Part shown: positions 23,019 to 32,412 of the stretch, one piece after another
Layout of the letters: each line of letters begins with the position of its first letter
Position numbering within the stretch: the stretch's first letter is position 1
Origin: DATBAK01 sp036787815
GTDB lineage: Bacteria > Actinomycetota > Acidimicrobiia > IMCC26256 > PALSA-610
DNA: 42,015 bases
Assembly: GCA_036787815.1 (NCBI GenBank)
Contig: DAIQOP010000003.1
Location: 1 to 42,015 of the forward strand
Reading direction: 5' to 3'
Notes under the pieces: model-generated
Seen by the model: only the letters and a program-made list of their open reading frames with translations
Databases searched by the model: none
Told to the model about the DNA's origin: nothing
Program-made: the position numbers and the translations under genes

Positions 23019-24323
23019 ATGACCACCACCGACACCCAGCGCACCGGCACCGAGCGTGCGGAGACGCTGGAGCTCTTCCGCCGGGTGCGCGCGCTCACCG
23101 AAGCGCTCGCCGCTCCCCTCTCGGCCGAAGACCAAGTGGTGCAGTCGATGCCCGACGTCAGCCCCACGAAGTGGCACCGGGCCCACACCACCTGGTTCTT
23201 CGAGACGTTCGTCCTCGGCCCCGAGCACCCGGGCTACCAGTCCCCCGATCCGGCGTACGCATACCTGTTCAACTCGTACTACGAGCAGGTCGGCGACCGG
23301 CATCCGCGTGCGCAGCGCGGCCTGATCTCCCGGCCGACCGTCGACGACGTGAGTCACTACCGGCGTCATGTCGACGCCGCGATGGAGGAGTTCGTCGCGT
23401 CGTCACCCGACCCGGTGTTCGATCGGCTCCGCGACATCATCGAGGTCGGCTGCCACCACGAGCAGCAGCACCAGGAATTGCTGCTCATGGACATCAAGCA
23501 CGTGCTCTCGTGCAACCCGCTCGATCCGCGCTACGACGTGCGCGCGGCAACGGCCGAGCCCGGCGCGCGCACCTTCACGCTCGACGAGCCGGTGTTCATC
23601 GACTTCGAGGGCGGGCTGGTCGACATCGGCCACGACGGCAACGGGTTCTCGTTCGACAACGAGACCCCGCGCCACACGGTGCTGCTCACGCCGTACCGCA
23701 TCGCGAACCGGGTCGTCACCACCGGCGAGTGGCGCGCGTTCATGGCCGACGGTGGCTACTCACGCGCCGAGCTGTGGCTCTCCGACGGCTGGGCGACCGT
23801 GCAATCGCAGGGGTGGGACGCACCGCTCTACTGGCAACACGAAGACAACGGCGAGTGGAGCGTGTTCACCCTCGAGGGTCGCCGGCCGGTGATCGACGCC
23901 GAGCCGGTCGTGCACGTGAGCCACTACGAAGCGGACGCGTACGCGCGGTGGGCCGGTGCGCGGCTGCCGACCGAGTTCGAATGGGAGCACATGGCCGCGT
24001 CGCCGACGGCACGCGCCGCACGCTCCCGATCTTCCGACGCGACGCACCTGCACCCCGCGCCCGCACCGCGCTCCGACGCGCTGGTGCAGCTCTCCACCGA
24101 GGTCTGGCAGTGGACGTCGAGCGCGTACCTGCCGTATCCGCGCTTCACTCCTGCGCCCGGCGCGCTGGGCGAGTACAACGGCAAGTTCATGAGCAATCAG
24201 ATGGTGCTGCGCGGTGGGGCGTGCGTCACCTCCCCCGGACACGTCCGCCCCACGTACCGGAATTTCTTCCCGCCTTCGGCCCGTTGGGCCTTTTCGGGTG
24301 TCCGCCTCGCCGCGGACGCCTGA
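23019..24323 (+). CDS. egtB: Ergothioneine biosynthesis sulfoxide synthase EgtB
   Basis: 434 aa. The N-terminal DinB_2 domain supplies the iron triad: H56 in KWHRAHTTWFFETF, and H147 and H151 in CHHEQQHQE. The C-terminal FGE-sulfatase (C-type-lectin-like) domain runs from about 195 (FEGGLVDIGHDGNGFSFDNETPRH) to the end (GGACVTSPGHVRPTYRNFFPP..WAFSGVRLA). EgtB couples hercynine to gamma-Glu-Cys or cysteine with O2, forming a sulfoxide. No egtA or egtC is present here, so direct use of cysteine is possible. The start is ATG 23019, with no Shine-Dalgarno but reached by overlapping upstream ORFs. egtD follows after 47 nt. Confidence 0.93.
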   Translation: MTTTDTQRTGTERAETLELFRRVRALTEALAAPLSAEDQVVQSMPDVSPTKWHRAHTTWFFETFVLGPEHPGYQSPDPAYAYLFNSYYEQVGDRHPRAQRGLISRPTVDDVSHYRRHVDAAMEEFVASSPDPVFDRLRDIIEVGCHHEQQHQELLLMDIKHVLSCNPLDPRYDVRAATAEPGARTFTLDEPVFIDFEGGLVDIGHDGNGFSFDNETPRHTVLLTPYRIANRVVTTGEWRAFMADGGYSRAELWLSDGWATVQSQGWDAPLYWQHEDNGEWSVFTLEGRRPVIDAEPVVHVSHYEADAYARWAGARLPTEFEWEHMAASPTARAARSRSSDATHLHPAPAPRSDALVQLSTEVWQWTSSAYLPYPRFTPAPGALGEYNGKFMSNQMVLRGGACVTSPGHVRPTYRNFFPPSARWAFSGVRLAADA

Positions 24324-24370
24324 AGCCGCCGCGCCGGGGGCCCGCAGGCCGGCCGACCCGAGGAGCAGTC

Positions 24371-25336
24371 ACGCTCACCATCGACGTCCATCTCGAACCC
24401 GCGCACGCCGCCGACTCCCTCCGAGCCGACGCGCAACGCGGTCTCACGTCGTCACCGAAGGAGCTGCCGCCGAAGTGGTTCTACGACCACCGCGGCTCGC
24501 AGCTGTTCGAGGAGATCACCCGCCTCCCGGAGTACTACCCCACCCGCACCGAGCGCTCGATCCTCGAGCAGCGGTCGGCCGAGATCGCGCGGATCACGGG
24601 CGCCGACACGCTCGTCGAGCTCGGCTCCGGCACGTCGGAGAAGACGCGCCTGCTCCTCGACGCGTTGCGCGACGCGGGCACGCTCACGCGCTTCGTGCCC
24701 TTCGACGTGAGCGAGACGACGTTGCGCGAGGCGGCCGCCGCGGTGGTCGCGGAGTACCCGGGTGTCGCCGTGCACGCGGTCGCGGGCGACTTCGAGCGTC
24801 ATCTCGATCGCATTCCGGGCGGTGGGCGGCGCCTGGTCGCGTTCCTCGGTGGCACGATCGGCAACCTGCTCCCCGACGCGCGCGCCCGATTCGTCGGCGA
24901 GATCGCGAAGGGGCTCGGGCCCGACGACTCGTTCCTGCTCGGCACCGATCTCGTGAAGGATCCCGCCCGGCTCGTCGCTGCGTACGACGACGCTTCGGGC
25001 GTCACCGCGGAGTTCAACCACAACGTGCTGCTCGTGCTCAACCGTGAGCTCGGCGCCGACTTCGACGTCGAGCGCTACGAGCACGTCGCGCGGTTCGATC
25101 CCGAGAACGAGTGGATCGAGATGCGGCTGCGCTCGACGCGCGCGCAGGTCGTGCACGTGCCCGCACTCGATCTGGTCGTCCCGTTCCGCGACGGCGAGGA
25201 GATGCGCACCGAGGTGAGCGCCAAGTTCCGGCGCGCCCGCGTCGAACGCGAGCTGGGCGCGGCCGGGCTGCGACTCGTGGAGTGGTGGACCGATCCCGCC
25301 GGCGACTTCGCGCTCTCCCTCTCGGTGCGCGCCTGA
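24371..25336 (+). CDS. egtD: L-histidine N-alpha-methyltransferase EgtD, non-canonical start
   Basis: 321 aa if read from ACG 24371. SAM methyltransferase making hercynine from histidine. Blocks: LPPKWFYDHRGSQLFEEITR, LPEYYPTRTE, VELGSGTSEKTRLLLDAL, FLGGTIGNLLP, LGTDLVKD, FNHNVLLVLNRELGADFD and IEMRLRS; all are typical of EgtD, and the length equals the mycobacterial enzyme. No ATG, GTG or TTG occurs near the expected N-terminus. ACG 24371 is 5 nt after GAGGAG; GTC 24368 aligns with the family Met; CTG 24320 overlaps the egtB stop (CTGA) and is in frame. Either a rare start is used or the base call is wrong. Confidence 0.88.
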   Translation, partial: TLTIDVHLEPAHAADSLRADAQRGLTSSPKELPPKWFYDHRGSQLFEEITRLPEYYPTRTERSILEQRSAEIARITGADTLVELGSGTSEKTRLLLDALRDAGTLTRFVPFDVSETTLREAAAAVVAEYPGVAVHAVAGDFERHLDRIPGGGRRLVAFLGGTIGNLLPDARARFVGEIAKGLGPDDSFLLGTDLVKDPARLVAAYDDASGVTAEFNHNVLLVLNRELGADFDVERYEHVARFDPENEWIEMRLRSTRAQVVHVPALDLVVPFRDGEEMRTEVSAKFRRARVERELGAAGLRLVEWWTDPAGDFALSLSVRA

Positions 25337-25355
25337 CGGCCCGGAGAAATCCGGT

Positions 25356-26528
25356 TCAGGTCAGCTCGCCGAGCGCGTCGAGCAGCGCGTCGACGTCGTC
25401 GACGGTGGTGTGGCGCACGACGCCCGCGCGAACCGCACCGCCGCGCGCCCGCAGACCGAGCGCGTCGATCAGCTCGCACGCGTAGTTGTCGCCGCTCCAC
25501 ACCGCGATCCTGCGATCGGCGAGCGCGCCGGCCACCTGATCCGGCGCGCGCCCTTCGACATTGAAGATCGTGGTGGGCGCCCGACCGACCGGCGACTCGG
25601 GGCAGTGCACGGTCACGCCCCGCAACGCCCGCAACCCTCGCTCGAGTCGCTCGAGCAGCGCGGTCTCGGCTGCCGTCACCGCGTCCCATGGGTGCTCGAC
25701 CATGAACGCGGCCGCGCCTCCGATGCCCGCGATGGTCTCGAACGCGGAGGTGCCCGTCTCCCAGCGCTCGGGGCCCGGATAGTCGGCCGGGCGCACGCGA
25801 TACGGCTCGACGCCCGTGAGGATCTCGGGCTGGAGCACGAGGACCCCGGCGTGCGGCCCGTACCACTTGTAGGGCGACGTCACGAGCGAGTCGATGCGCC
25901 AGCCGTTCACGTCGGTCGGCAGGTGCGGCGCACGTGCGACGGCGTCGACGTGCAGGCGCGCGCCCGCCGCGTGGGCGAGCGCCGCCGCGGCCGGCAGGTC
26001 GGGCGCGAAGCCCGTGAGGTTCGATGCACCCGTGAGCGCGACCCACGCCACGCCTCCACCCCCGAGCGCGCGCTCGAGGTCGGCGAGGTCGAGCGAACCG
26101 TCGCGCGGGTCGACGGGCAGCATCGTGACCTCGGCGCCGGCATCGTGGGCGGCGAGCACCCACGGGGTGATGTTGGAGTCGTGGTCGAGCTGCGTGCAGA
26201 CGATGCGCTCGCCGCCCGACCAGGTACGGGCGAGCGCGCGCGTGTAGGCGAACATCAGCGCCGTCGAGCTGGCGCCGAAGATCACCTGCGAACCCTCGGC
26301 TCCGAAGAGCATCCCCACGGACGCGCGCACCTCGTCGACCATCGCGGCCGTGCGGATGCTCGCTTCGAAGGCCCCGCCCACGTTCGCGGGTGCGGGGCTC
26401 GAGAAGTACCCGTGCATCGCGTCGATCGCGGTGTCGACCGGGAGGGTTCCGGCCGGCCCGTCGAAGCGCACCCAGCCGTCGACGAGGCCGGGGAAGCGGT
26501 GCCGCAGGTCGGGCCACGTCGACGTCAC
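25356..26528 (-). CDS. PLP-dependent cysteine desulfurase-like protein (VC1184 subfamily), candidate EgtE
   Basis: 390 aa class-V aminotransferase fold. RHRFPGLVDGWVRFDGPAGT opens the protein; QLDHDSN (H116) stacks on PLP; LHVDAVARA (D195) contacts the pyridine N; K221 in TSPYKWYGPHAG is the Schiff-base lysine. Motifs such as WETGTSAFETIAGIGGAAAF place it in the VC1184-type branch. It converges on egtB-egtD with 19 bp between stops, so it may act as the C-S lyase that releases ergothioneine from the sulfoxide; this is inference. GTG 26528 has GGGAG 4 nt upstream and follows the debranching gene by 19 nt. Confidence 0.85.
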   Translation of the reverse strand: MTSTWPDLRHRFPGLVDGWVRFDGPAGTLPVDTAIDAMHGYFSSPAPANVGGAFEASIRTAAMVDEVRASVGMLFGAEGSQVIFGASSTALMFAYTRALARTWSGGERIVCTQLDHDSNITPWVLAAHDAGAEVTMLPVDPRDGSLDLADLERALGGGGVAWVALTGASNLTGFAPDLPAAAALAHAAGARLHVDAVARAPHLPTDVNGWRIDSLVTSPYKWYGPHAGVLVLQPEILTGVEPYRVRPADYPGPERWETGTSAFETIAGIGGAAAFMVEHPWDAVTAAETALLERLERGLRALRGVTVHCPESPVGRAPTTIFNVEGRAPDQVAGALADRRIAVWSGDNYACELIDALGLRARGGAVRAGVVRHTTVDDVDALLDALGELT

Positions 26529-26547
26529 GGCGCTCCCTGCAACCGGC

Positions 26548-28671
26548 TCAGTACGTCGCGGGCCGGGGCACGCGGTCGATCGTGAGGCCCGGCGGCGCAT
26601 CGAGCACTGCGAGATCCTCGCCGCGCATCTCGACCGTGAGGAAGCCGCCCATGATCGGGATGCGTTCGAGGCGCAGGAGGCCGATCCAGTCGGGGATCGC
26701 CGGCGCGAGGTGCAGGCGGGAGTTGCGGATGTCGGGCTCGAAGCGCAGCATCGTGCGCAGGAACAGCAACGGCGACGCGGCCGCCCACGCCTGTGGCGAG
26801 CACGACGTCGGGTAGCTCACCGGGAAGCCGAACGACCCGCGCCCGAGGCCGGCGAAGAGCTCGGGCAGCAGGTCGCCGAAGTGGCCCGACGCATCGACGA
26901 GCCCCTGCATCACGCGGTGCGCTTCCTCGACGAACCCGTAGCGCATGAGGCCGGCGACGCACAGCGCGTTGTCGTGCGGCCAGACACTCCCACAGTGGTA
27001 GCTGATCGGGTTGTAACCGACCATCGATTCGGAGAGCGTGCGGATCCCGAAGCCCGAGAACATCGGGTCGCCGATCAGGTGGCGCGCCACCGCCGGTGCC
27101 TTCTCGTCGTCGACGATGCCGGTCCAGAGGCAATGACCCATGTTCGACGTGACCGCATCGAGCGGGCGCTTGTCGCGATCGAGCCCCATCGCGAAGTACT
27201 CGCCGTCTTCGATCCAGAAGTCGCGGTTGAAGTTCTCCTTCAGGGTCTCGGCGCGCTTGCGCAGCGTCGCGGCCATCGCGGCATCGCCGGCTTCGGTCGC
27301 GCAGTGCGAACGGGCCACGAGCGCCGCGTACACGTAGCCCTGCACCTCGCAGAGGGCCACCGGCGACTGTGCGAGCGTGCCGTTCTTGAACCGGGTCGAG
27401 TCCCAGGAGTCCTTCCAGCCCTGGTTCTCGAGGCCACGATCGTTGGTGCGTTGGTACTCGACGTACCCGTCGCCGTCGCGATCGCCGTAGTTCGTGATCC
27501 AGTCGAGCGCGCGGTCGGCCGCCGGAAGGAGCGCGTCGACCTCTTCGCGCCGGTTGCCCCACCGCGACAGCTCGCCCAGCAGCATCACGAACAGCGGCGT
27601 GGCGTCGACGGTGCCGTAGTACACCCGGCCGCCGCCGAGCGACAGCGACGCCGTCTCGCCGAATCGCATCTCGTGCAGGATGCGGCCCGGCTCCTCCTCG
27701 GTGAGCGGGTTCACTTCCTTGCCCTGGAACCGGGCCAGCGTCTCGAGGGTTCCGAGCGCGAGGTCGGGATCGACGATCATCGTCATCCACGAGGTGAGCA
27801 GCGAGTCGCGACCGAAGAGCGTCATGAACCACGGCGCGCCGGCCGCGACGACCGCGCGGTCGGGATAGTCGGGGTCGAAGATGCGCAGGGCCGCGAGGTC
27901 TTCGGTCGAGCGCTCGAGCAACAGGCGGAACTGGTCGTGATCGCTCGTCACGGTGGGAAGCCGCCGGCGCCACTCGACGAGGCGCTCGACCGGAGTGGTG
28001 CGCTCCACCGATTGCCCGCACAGGTACCGCGGCGTGATCTCCTGCTCGTCGATGACGGGTGTCACCTGCACGCAGGCGGTCCAATCACCTCGCGCGGGCA
28101 CGAGCACCTCGTAGCTCGCGGCGTTCTCACTGACGCGCGGCTCGACCGAGAAGTCGACGTGCGTCGCGCGGCGGAACGCGCCGCGGCGGTACTGGAAGGT
28201 CATCCGAGAACCCGACGCCTGCACCGAGAGGTCGCCGATCTTCTCGACGCGCCCCTCCTTCACCTCGAACAGGTCGGCGAAGTCGCAGCCGACGAGCAGC
28301 TCGATCGCGCAGAACGCGGGCTCCTCGGAGAAGTTGTGCACGACGATGTCTTCGCGCATCCCCCGCCCGACGTAGCGGTGACGGAACACCATGAGGTTCG
28401 AGTCGGCGCGCCCGGCCTTCGGGTGGTCGCGCAGCACGAACACGCCGCTGAACGGGTCGGGACTCGTGGCCGCGAGCGGTTCGGGTGCGGCCCCGTTCAC
28501 CCGCAGGCGCAGCAGCGACAGGAACCGCGTGTCGCGGAAGAACAGGCCCTGGGGCAGGTCGGGCGCCATGTTGCCGGCGCGGTCGGAGATGCAGAACGCC
28601 GGACCCTCGACGAGTGTGATGGAGGAGCCCGAGATCGTCGCGCTGGCGCTCGTCGTCCACGGTTGGGCCAC
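26548..28671 (-). CDS. Amylo-alpha-1,6-glucosidase / glycogen-debranching-like glycoside hydrolase
   Basis: 707 aa. An N-terminal beta domain (about 10-240: GPAFCISDRAGNMAPDLPQGLFFRDTRFLS) of the debranching-enzyme N-terminal family is followed by an (alpha/alpha)6 barrel with APWFMTLFGRDSLLTSWM, YYGTVDATPLFVMLLGEL, YGDRDGDGYVEYQR, GLENQGWKDSWDS and HCGSVWPHDNALCVAGLMRYG, and by SFGFPVSYPTSCSPQAWAAASPLLFLRTML. It should trim glucosidic bonds of glycogen, trehalose-like or compatible-solute glycosides in the cytoplasm; no signal peptide is present. Start GTG 28671 has TAGCGT 6 nt upstream. Its divergent partner is a GT4 enzyme with a promoter in the same 38 bp. Confidence 0.9.
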   Translation of the reverse strand: MAQPWTTSASATISGSSITLVEGPAFCISDRAGNMAPDLPQGLFFRDTRFLSLLRLRVNGAAPEPLAATSPDPFSGVFVLRDHPKAGRADSNLMVFRHRYVGRGMREDIVVHNFSEEPAFCAIELLVGCDFADLFEVKEGRVEKIGDLSVQASGSRMTFQYRRGAFRRATHVDFSVEPRVSENAASYEVLVPARGDWTACVQVTPVIDEQEITPRYLCGQSVERTTPVERLVEWRRRLPTVTSDHDQFRLLLERSTEDLAALRIFDPDYPDRAVVAAGAPWFMTLFGRDSLLTSWMTMIVDPDLALGTLETLARFQGKEVNPLTEEEPGRILHEMRFGETASLSLGGGRVYYGTVDATPLFVMLLGELSRWGNRREEVDALLPAADRALDWITNYGDRDGDGYVEYQRTNDRGLENQGWKDSWDSTRFKNGTLAQSPVALCEVQGYVYAALVARSHCATEAGDAAMAATLRKRAETLKENFNRDFWIEDGEYFAMGLDRDKRPLDAVTSNMGHCLWTGIVDDEKAPAVARHLIGDPMFSGFGIRTLSESMVGYNPISYHCGSVWPHDNALCVAGLMRYGFVEEAHRVMQGLVDASGHFGDLLPELFAGLGRGSFGFPVSYPTSCSPQAWAAASPLLFLRTMLRFEPDIRNSRLHLAPAIPDWIGLLRLERIPIMGGFLTVEMRGEDLAVLDAPPGLTIDRVPRPATY

Positions 28672-28677
28672 GGCGGC

Positions 28678-28683
28678 ACGCTA
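28678..28683 (-). promoter_or_regulatory. Leaderless-type -10 (TAGCGT) of the debranching gene
   Basis: TAGCGT on the minus strand ends 6 nt before GTG 28671; it is 12 bp from the opposite -10. Confidence 0.6.
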
Positions 28684-28695
28684 TCCCCGGCGGCG

Positions 28696-28701
28696 TAACC
28701 T
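28696..28701 (+). promoter_or_regulatory. Leaderless-type -10 (TAACCT) of the GT4 gene
   Basis: TAACCT ends 8 nt before ATG 28710; no Shine-Dalgarno is present. Confidence 0.6.
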
Positions 28702-28709
28702 CCCCCACA

Positions 28710-29747
28710 ATGAGGATCGCGCAGGTTGCCCCCGTCTGGTTCCCGGTTCCCCCGAGCGGTTACGGCGGAATCGAGCTCGTCGTCTCGCTGCTCACCGACG
28801 GGCTCGCCGTGGCCGGTCACGATGTCACGCTCTTCGCGAGCGGCGGATCGCACAGCCCCGCACGCATCATCTCCCCGCTTCCCGAGCCGCCCGACCCGCG
28901 CCAGCTCGGGAACCCCTGGTACGACGCGTACCACGCGCTCTCGGCGTACCTCCACGAGGGCGAGTTCGACGTGATCCACGACCACGCGGGTGTCGTCGGC
29001 CCGGTGCTCGGTGCGTTGCTGCGCGGCAGGCCCCCCGTCGTCCACACGCTGCACGGTCCCTGGACCGACGAGACCCGCCTCCTCTACGAGCTCGTCGGCC
29101 AGTACGTGCACCTCGTCGCGATCAGCGACGCACAGCGCAACGACGGCGCGGGCATCCACCACCTCGGCACCGTCTACAACGGGATCGATCTCTCCGCCTA
29201 CAAGTACCGCAATGCCGACGAGAAGGGCGACTCCCTCGTCTACATCGGACGCGCGAACCACGACAAGGGCCCGGTCGAGGCGATCGAGATCGCCCGCCGC
29301 GCGGGCTTCGAGCTCACCATGATCGTCAAGCACAACGAGCCCCTCGAGCAGGCCTACTTCGACCTCGAGGTCGCGCCCCGCCTCGGCGCCGACATCGAGA
29401 TGCTCGAGAACGTGTCCCACGAGGTGAAGGTCGACCGCCTCGGCCGCGCCAAGGGCATGATCTTCCCGATCCGCTGGCCCGAGCCGTTCGGCCTGGTGAT
29501 GGTCGAGGCGATGGCGTGCGGCACGCCCGTTGTCACCACCAACTGGGGCGCCGCGCCCGAGCTCGTCGACGACGGGGTCACGGGATTCCGGCGCGACGGC
29601 ACCGACGAGCTGGTCGCCGCGGTGGGCCGGCTCGACGAGATCGACCCGATGGCGTGCCGGGCCCGGGTCGAGGAACGCTTCTCGGCCGAAGCGATGGTCC
29701 GGGGCTACACCGACCTCTACGAGCAGATCGCCGGGGCGTCGGCGTGA
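28710..29747 (+). CDS. Glycosyltransferase family 4 protein, partner of the debranching-like enzyme
   Basis: 345 aa GT-B enzyme. MRIAQVAPVWFPVPPSGYGGIELVVSLL has the GYGG acceptor loop; FDVIHDHAGVVGP and PVVHTLHGPW are N-lobe strands; VYIGRANHDKGPVEAIEIARRAG and PIRWPEPFGLVMVEAMACGTPVVTT carry the donor site, with EPFGLVMVE as EX7E. It groups with cytoplasmic trehalose/glucosylglycerate-type transferases rather than with the polysaccharide locus, judging by its divergent glycosidase; the product is not known. It ends 80 nt before the suf operon. Confidence 0.88.
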   Translation: MRIAQVAPVWFPVPPSGYGGIELVVSLLTDGLAVAGHDVTLFASGGSHSPARIISPLPEPPDPRQLGNPWYDAYHALSAYLHEGEFDVIHDHAGVVGPVLGALLRGRPPVVHTLHGPWTDETRLLYELVGQYVHLVAISDAQRNDGAGIHHLGTVYNGIDLSAYKYRNADEKGDSLVYIGRANHDKGPVEAIEIARRAGFELTMIVKHNEPLEQAYFDLEVAPRLGADIEMLENVSHEVKVDRLGRAKGMIFPIRWPEPFGLVMVEAMACGTPVVTTNWGAAPELVDDGVTGFRRDGTDELVAAVGRLDEIDPMACRARVEERFSAEAMVRGYTDLYEQIAGASA

Positions 29748-29790
29748 GCGCCTGACCGGATGCGTACGCCCGGAATCTCGCGGTCGGCGA

Positions 29791-29827
29791 TTTACACTAC
29801 CGGCGTAGTGTTATTACAATCATGGCC
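29791..29827 (+). promoter_or_regulatory. suf promoter with a perfect operator palindrome in the spacer
   Basis: TTTACA (29791-29796) and TACAAT (29815-29820) are near-consensus -35/-10 boxes with an 18-bp spacer. Overlapping and between them lies ACACTAC-CGGC-GTAGTGT (29794-29811), a perfect 7-bp-arm inverted repeat. The -10 ends 7 nt before ATG 29828, predicting a leaderless sufC mRNA. The position is that of a repressor site; an Fe-S responsive SufR-like or a TetR-like protein would fit, and no regulator gene is adjacent. Confidence 0.7.
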
Positions 29828-30597
<770 letters not shown>

Positions 30598-30601
<4 letters not shown>

Positions 30602-31854
30602 CCGCCGAACCGACGACGAGCGCACACCTCGACGTCGAGCGCATCAAGAAGGACTTCCCGATCCTGCGCCGCGAGGTTGCGGGCAAGCGGCTCGTCTACC
30701 TCGATTCCGCGTCGTCGTCGCAGAAGCCCGAATCGGTGCTCGACGCAATGGAGCACTGCTACCGGCACTACTACGCCAACATCCACCGAGGCGTGTACAC
30801 GATCGCCGAGGAGTCCACGAGCGCGTTCGAAGCCGCCCGGGCGCGGGTCGCCAAGTTCGTGCACGCGCCCAGCACGCGCGAGCTCGTCTTCGTCCGCAAC
30901 GCGACGGAGGCGATCAACCTCGTCGCCTACAGCTGGGGCCGCGCGAACCTGCGCGAGGGCGACGTCGTCGTGCTCAGCCACATGGAGCACCACGCGAACG
31001 TGGTTCCGTGGCACATGCTCGCCGCCGAGCGCGGCATCGAGCTGCGCTGGATCCCGATGACGCCGGACTACCAGCTCGATCTGTCCGGCCTCGACGCGCT
31101 GCTCGACGGTGCGTCGTTGTTGGCGGTCAGCGCGATGTCGAACGTGCTCGGCACGATCAACGACATCCGGTTCCTCGCCGACGCCGCGCACGCGCGCGAC
31201 GCGCTCGTGCTCGTCGACGCCTGCCAGTACGTCCCCCACGCCGCGACCGACGTGCAGGCCTGGGACGCCGATTTCGTTGCGTTCTCGGCCCACAAGCTGC
31301 TCGGTCCGAGCGGCATCGGTGCGTTGTGGGCGCGCGAGACGCTGCTCGACGCGATGCCCCCGTTCCTCGGCGGCGGCGAGATGATCCGCGACGTCCGCCT
31401 CGACGGCTTCACGACCAACGATCTGCCGTGGAAGTTCGAGGCCGGAACCGCGGCCATCGCGGAGGCGATCGGTTTCGGTGCCGCGATCGACTACCTCGAA
31501 CGCCTCGGCATGGACGCCGTGCGCGAGCACGAGATGCGCCTCACCCGCTACATGCTCGACGCCCTCCGTGAGCGCTTTCCCGACACGCTCACCGTCTACG
31601 GGCCCCTCGACATCTCGGTGCGCGGCGGTGCGGTCTCGTTCCTCTTCGACGGCATCCACGCCCACGACGTGAGCCAGGTGCTCGACGGCGACGGCGTCTG
31701 CGTCCGCGCCGGTCACCACTGCGCGAAGCCGTTGATGCGCCAGCTCGGCGTACCGGCCACCACCCGCGCGTCCACCTACGTGTACAACGACGAGGACGAC
31801 GTCGACATGCTCGTCGAATCGCTCGCCCGGGCCGAGCGATTCTTTCTCGGTTGA
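30598..31854 (+). CDS. sufS: Cysteine desulfurase SufS
   Basis: 418 aa group II desulfurase. H131 (MEHHAN) lies over PLP, VDACQYVPH supplies the ring-contacting Asp, K233 (FSAHKLLGPSG) forms the Schiff base, and C375 (RAGHHCAKPLM) is the persulfide cysteine on the short loop typical of SufS. It releases sulfur from L-cysteine and hands it to SufU. The start GTG 30598 overlaps the sufC stop. Length and motifs are complete. Confidence 0.96.
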
Positions 31855-31892
31855 CCGATCTCGCCACCACCAGCCCGCCGGATCCCCGAGCC

Positions 31893-31898
31893 TAGGAT
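31893..31898 (+). promoter_or_regulatory. Leaderless-type -10 (TAGGAT) of sufU
   Basis: TAGGAT ends 6 nt before ATG 31905, so sufU can be transcribed separately from sufCS. Confidence 0.6.
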
Positions 31899-31904
31899 CG
31901 AAGA

Positions 31905-32396
31905 ATGCCGGGTCTCGAAGACCTCTATCGAGAGATCATCCTCGACCACTACCGGTCGCCGCGGAACCGTGGCGAGCTGCCGGTCCCCCCGGCGCGCAAG
32001 GTCGAGGGGTTCAACCCGCTGTGCGGCGACGAGGTGGTCCTCTACGTCGACGTCGACGCCGACACGGGCACCGTCCGCGATCTCAAGATCGCCGGCCAGG
32101 GGTGCTCGATCTCCCAGGCCTCCACGTCGATGATGAGCGCGGCCGTGAAGGGCCGGACGATCGACGAGGCCCGCCGGCTCATCCGTGCGTTCAAGGCACT
32201 CATGTCGATCCACGAATCGAAGCTCGAAGGCGAGAGCGACGGATCCGACCTCGCGGCCGATCTCGAAGGCGTGCGCCTGGGCGATCTGGAAGCGCTCCAG
32301 GGCGTCGTGAAGTTCCCGGTGCGCATCAAATGCGCCACCCTGGGCTGGAACACCCTTCAGCAGGCCCTCGACGAAGCCGAGAACGCGACGGGATGA
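31905..32396 (+). CDS. sufU: Zinc-dependent sulfurtransferase SufU
   Basis: 163 aa, IscU-like fold. LYREIILDHYRSPRNRGEL opens it; the zinc/sulfur residues are C40 and D42 (NPLCGDEV), C67 (GQGCSISQAS) and C143 (RIKCATLGW). The 18-20 residue insertion between C67 and C143 (ESKLEGESDGSDLAADLEGV) is the SufU hallmark that separates it from IscU. It accepts persulfide sulfur from SufS. It lies 50 nt after sufS with its own -10 and is followed by a hairpin. Confidence 0.95.
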   Translation: MPGLEDLYREIILDHYRSPRNRGELPVPPARKVEGFNPLCGDEVVLYVDVDADTGTVRDLKIAGQGCSISQASTSMMSAAVKGRTIDEARRLIRAFKALMSIHESKLEGESDGSDLAADLEGVRLGDLEALQGVVKFPVRIKCATLGWNTLQQALDEAENATG

Positions 32397-32412
32397 GACG
32401 GCGCGCCGTCTC
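32395..32412 (+). terminator. Hairpin directly after sufU
   Basis: GAGACGG-CGCG-CCGTCTC, a perfect 7-bp stem with a 4-nt loop beginning in the stop codon and followed by TGTCGGTT; no long U-tract. Confidence 0.5.
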
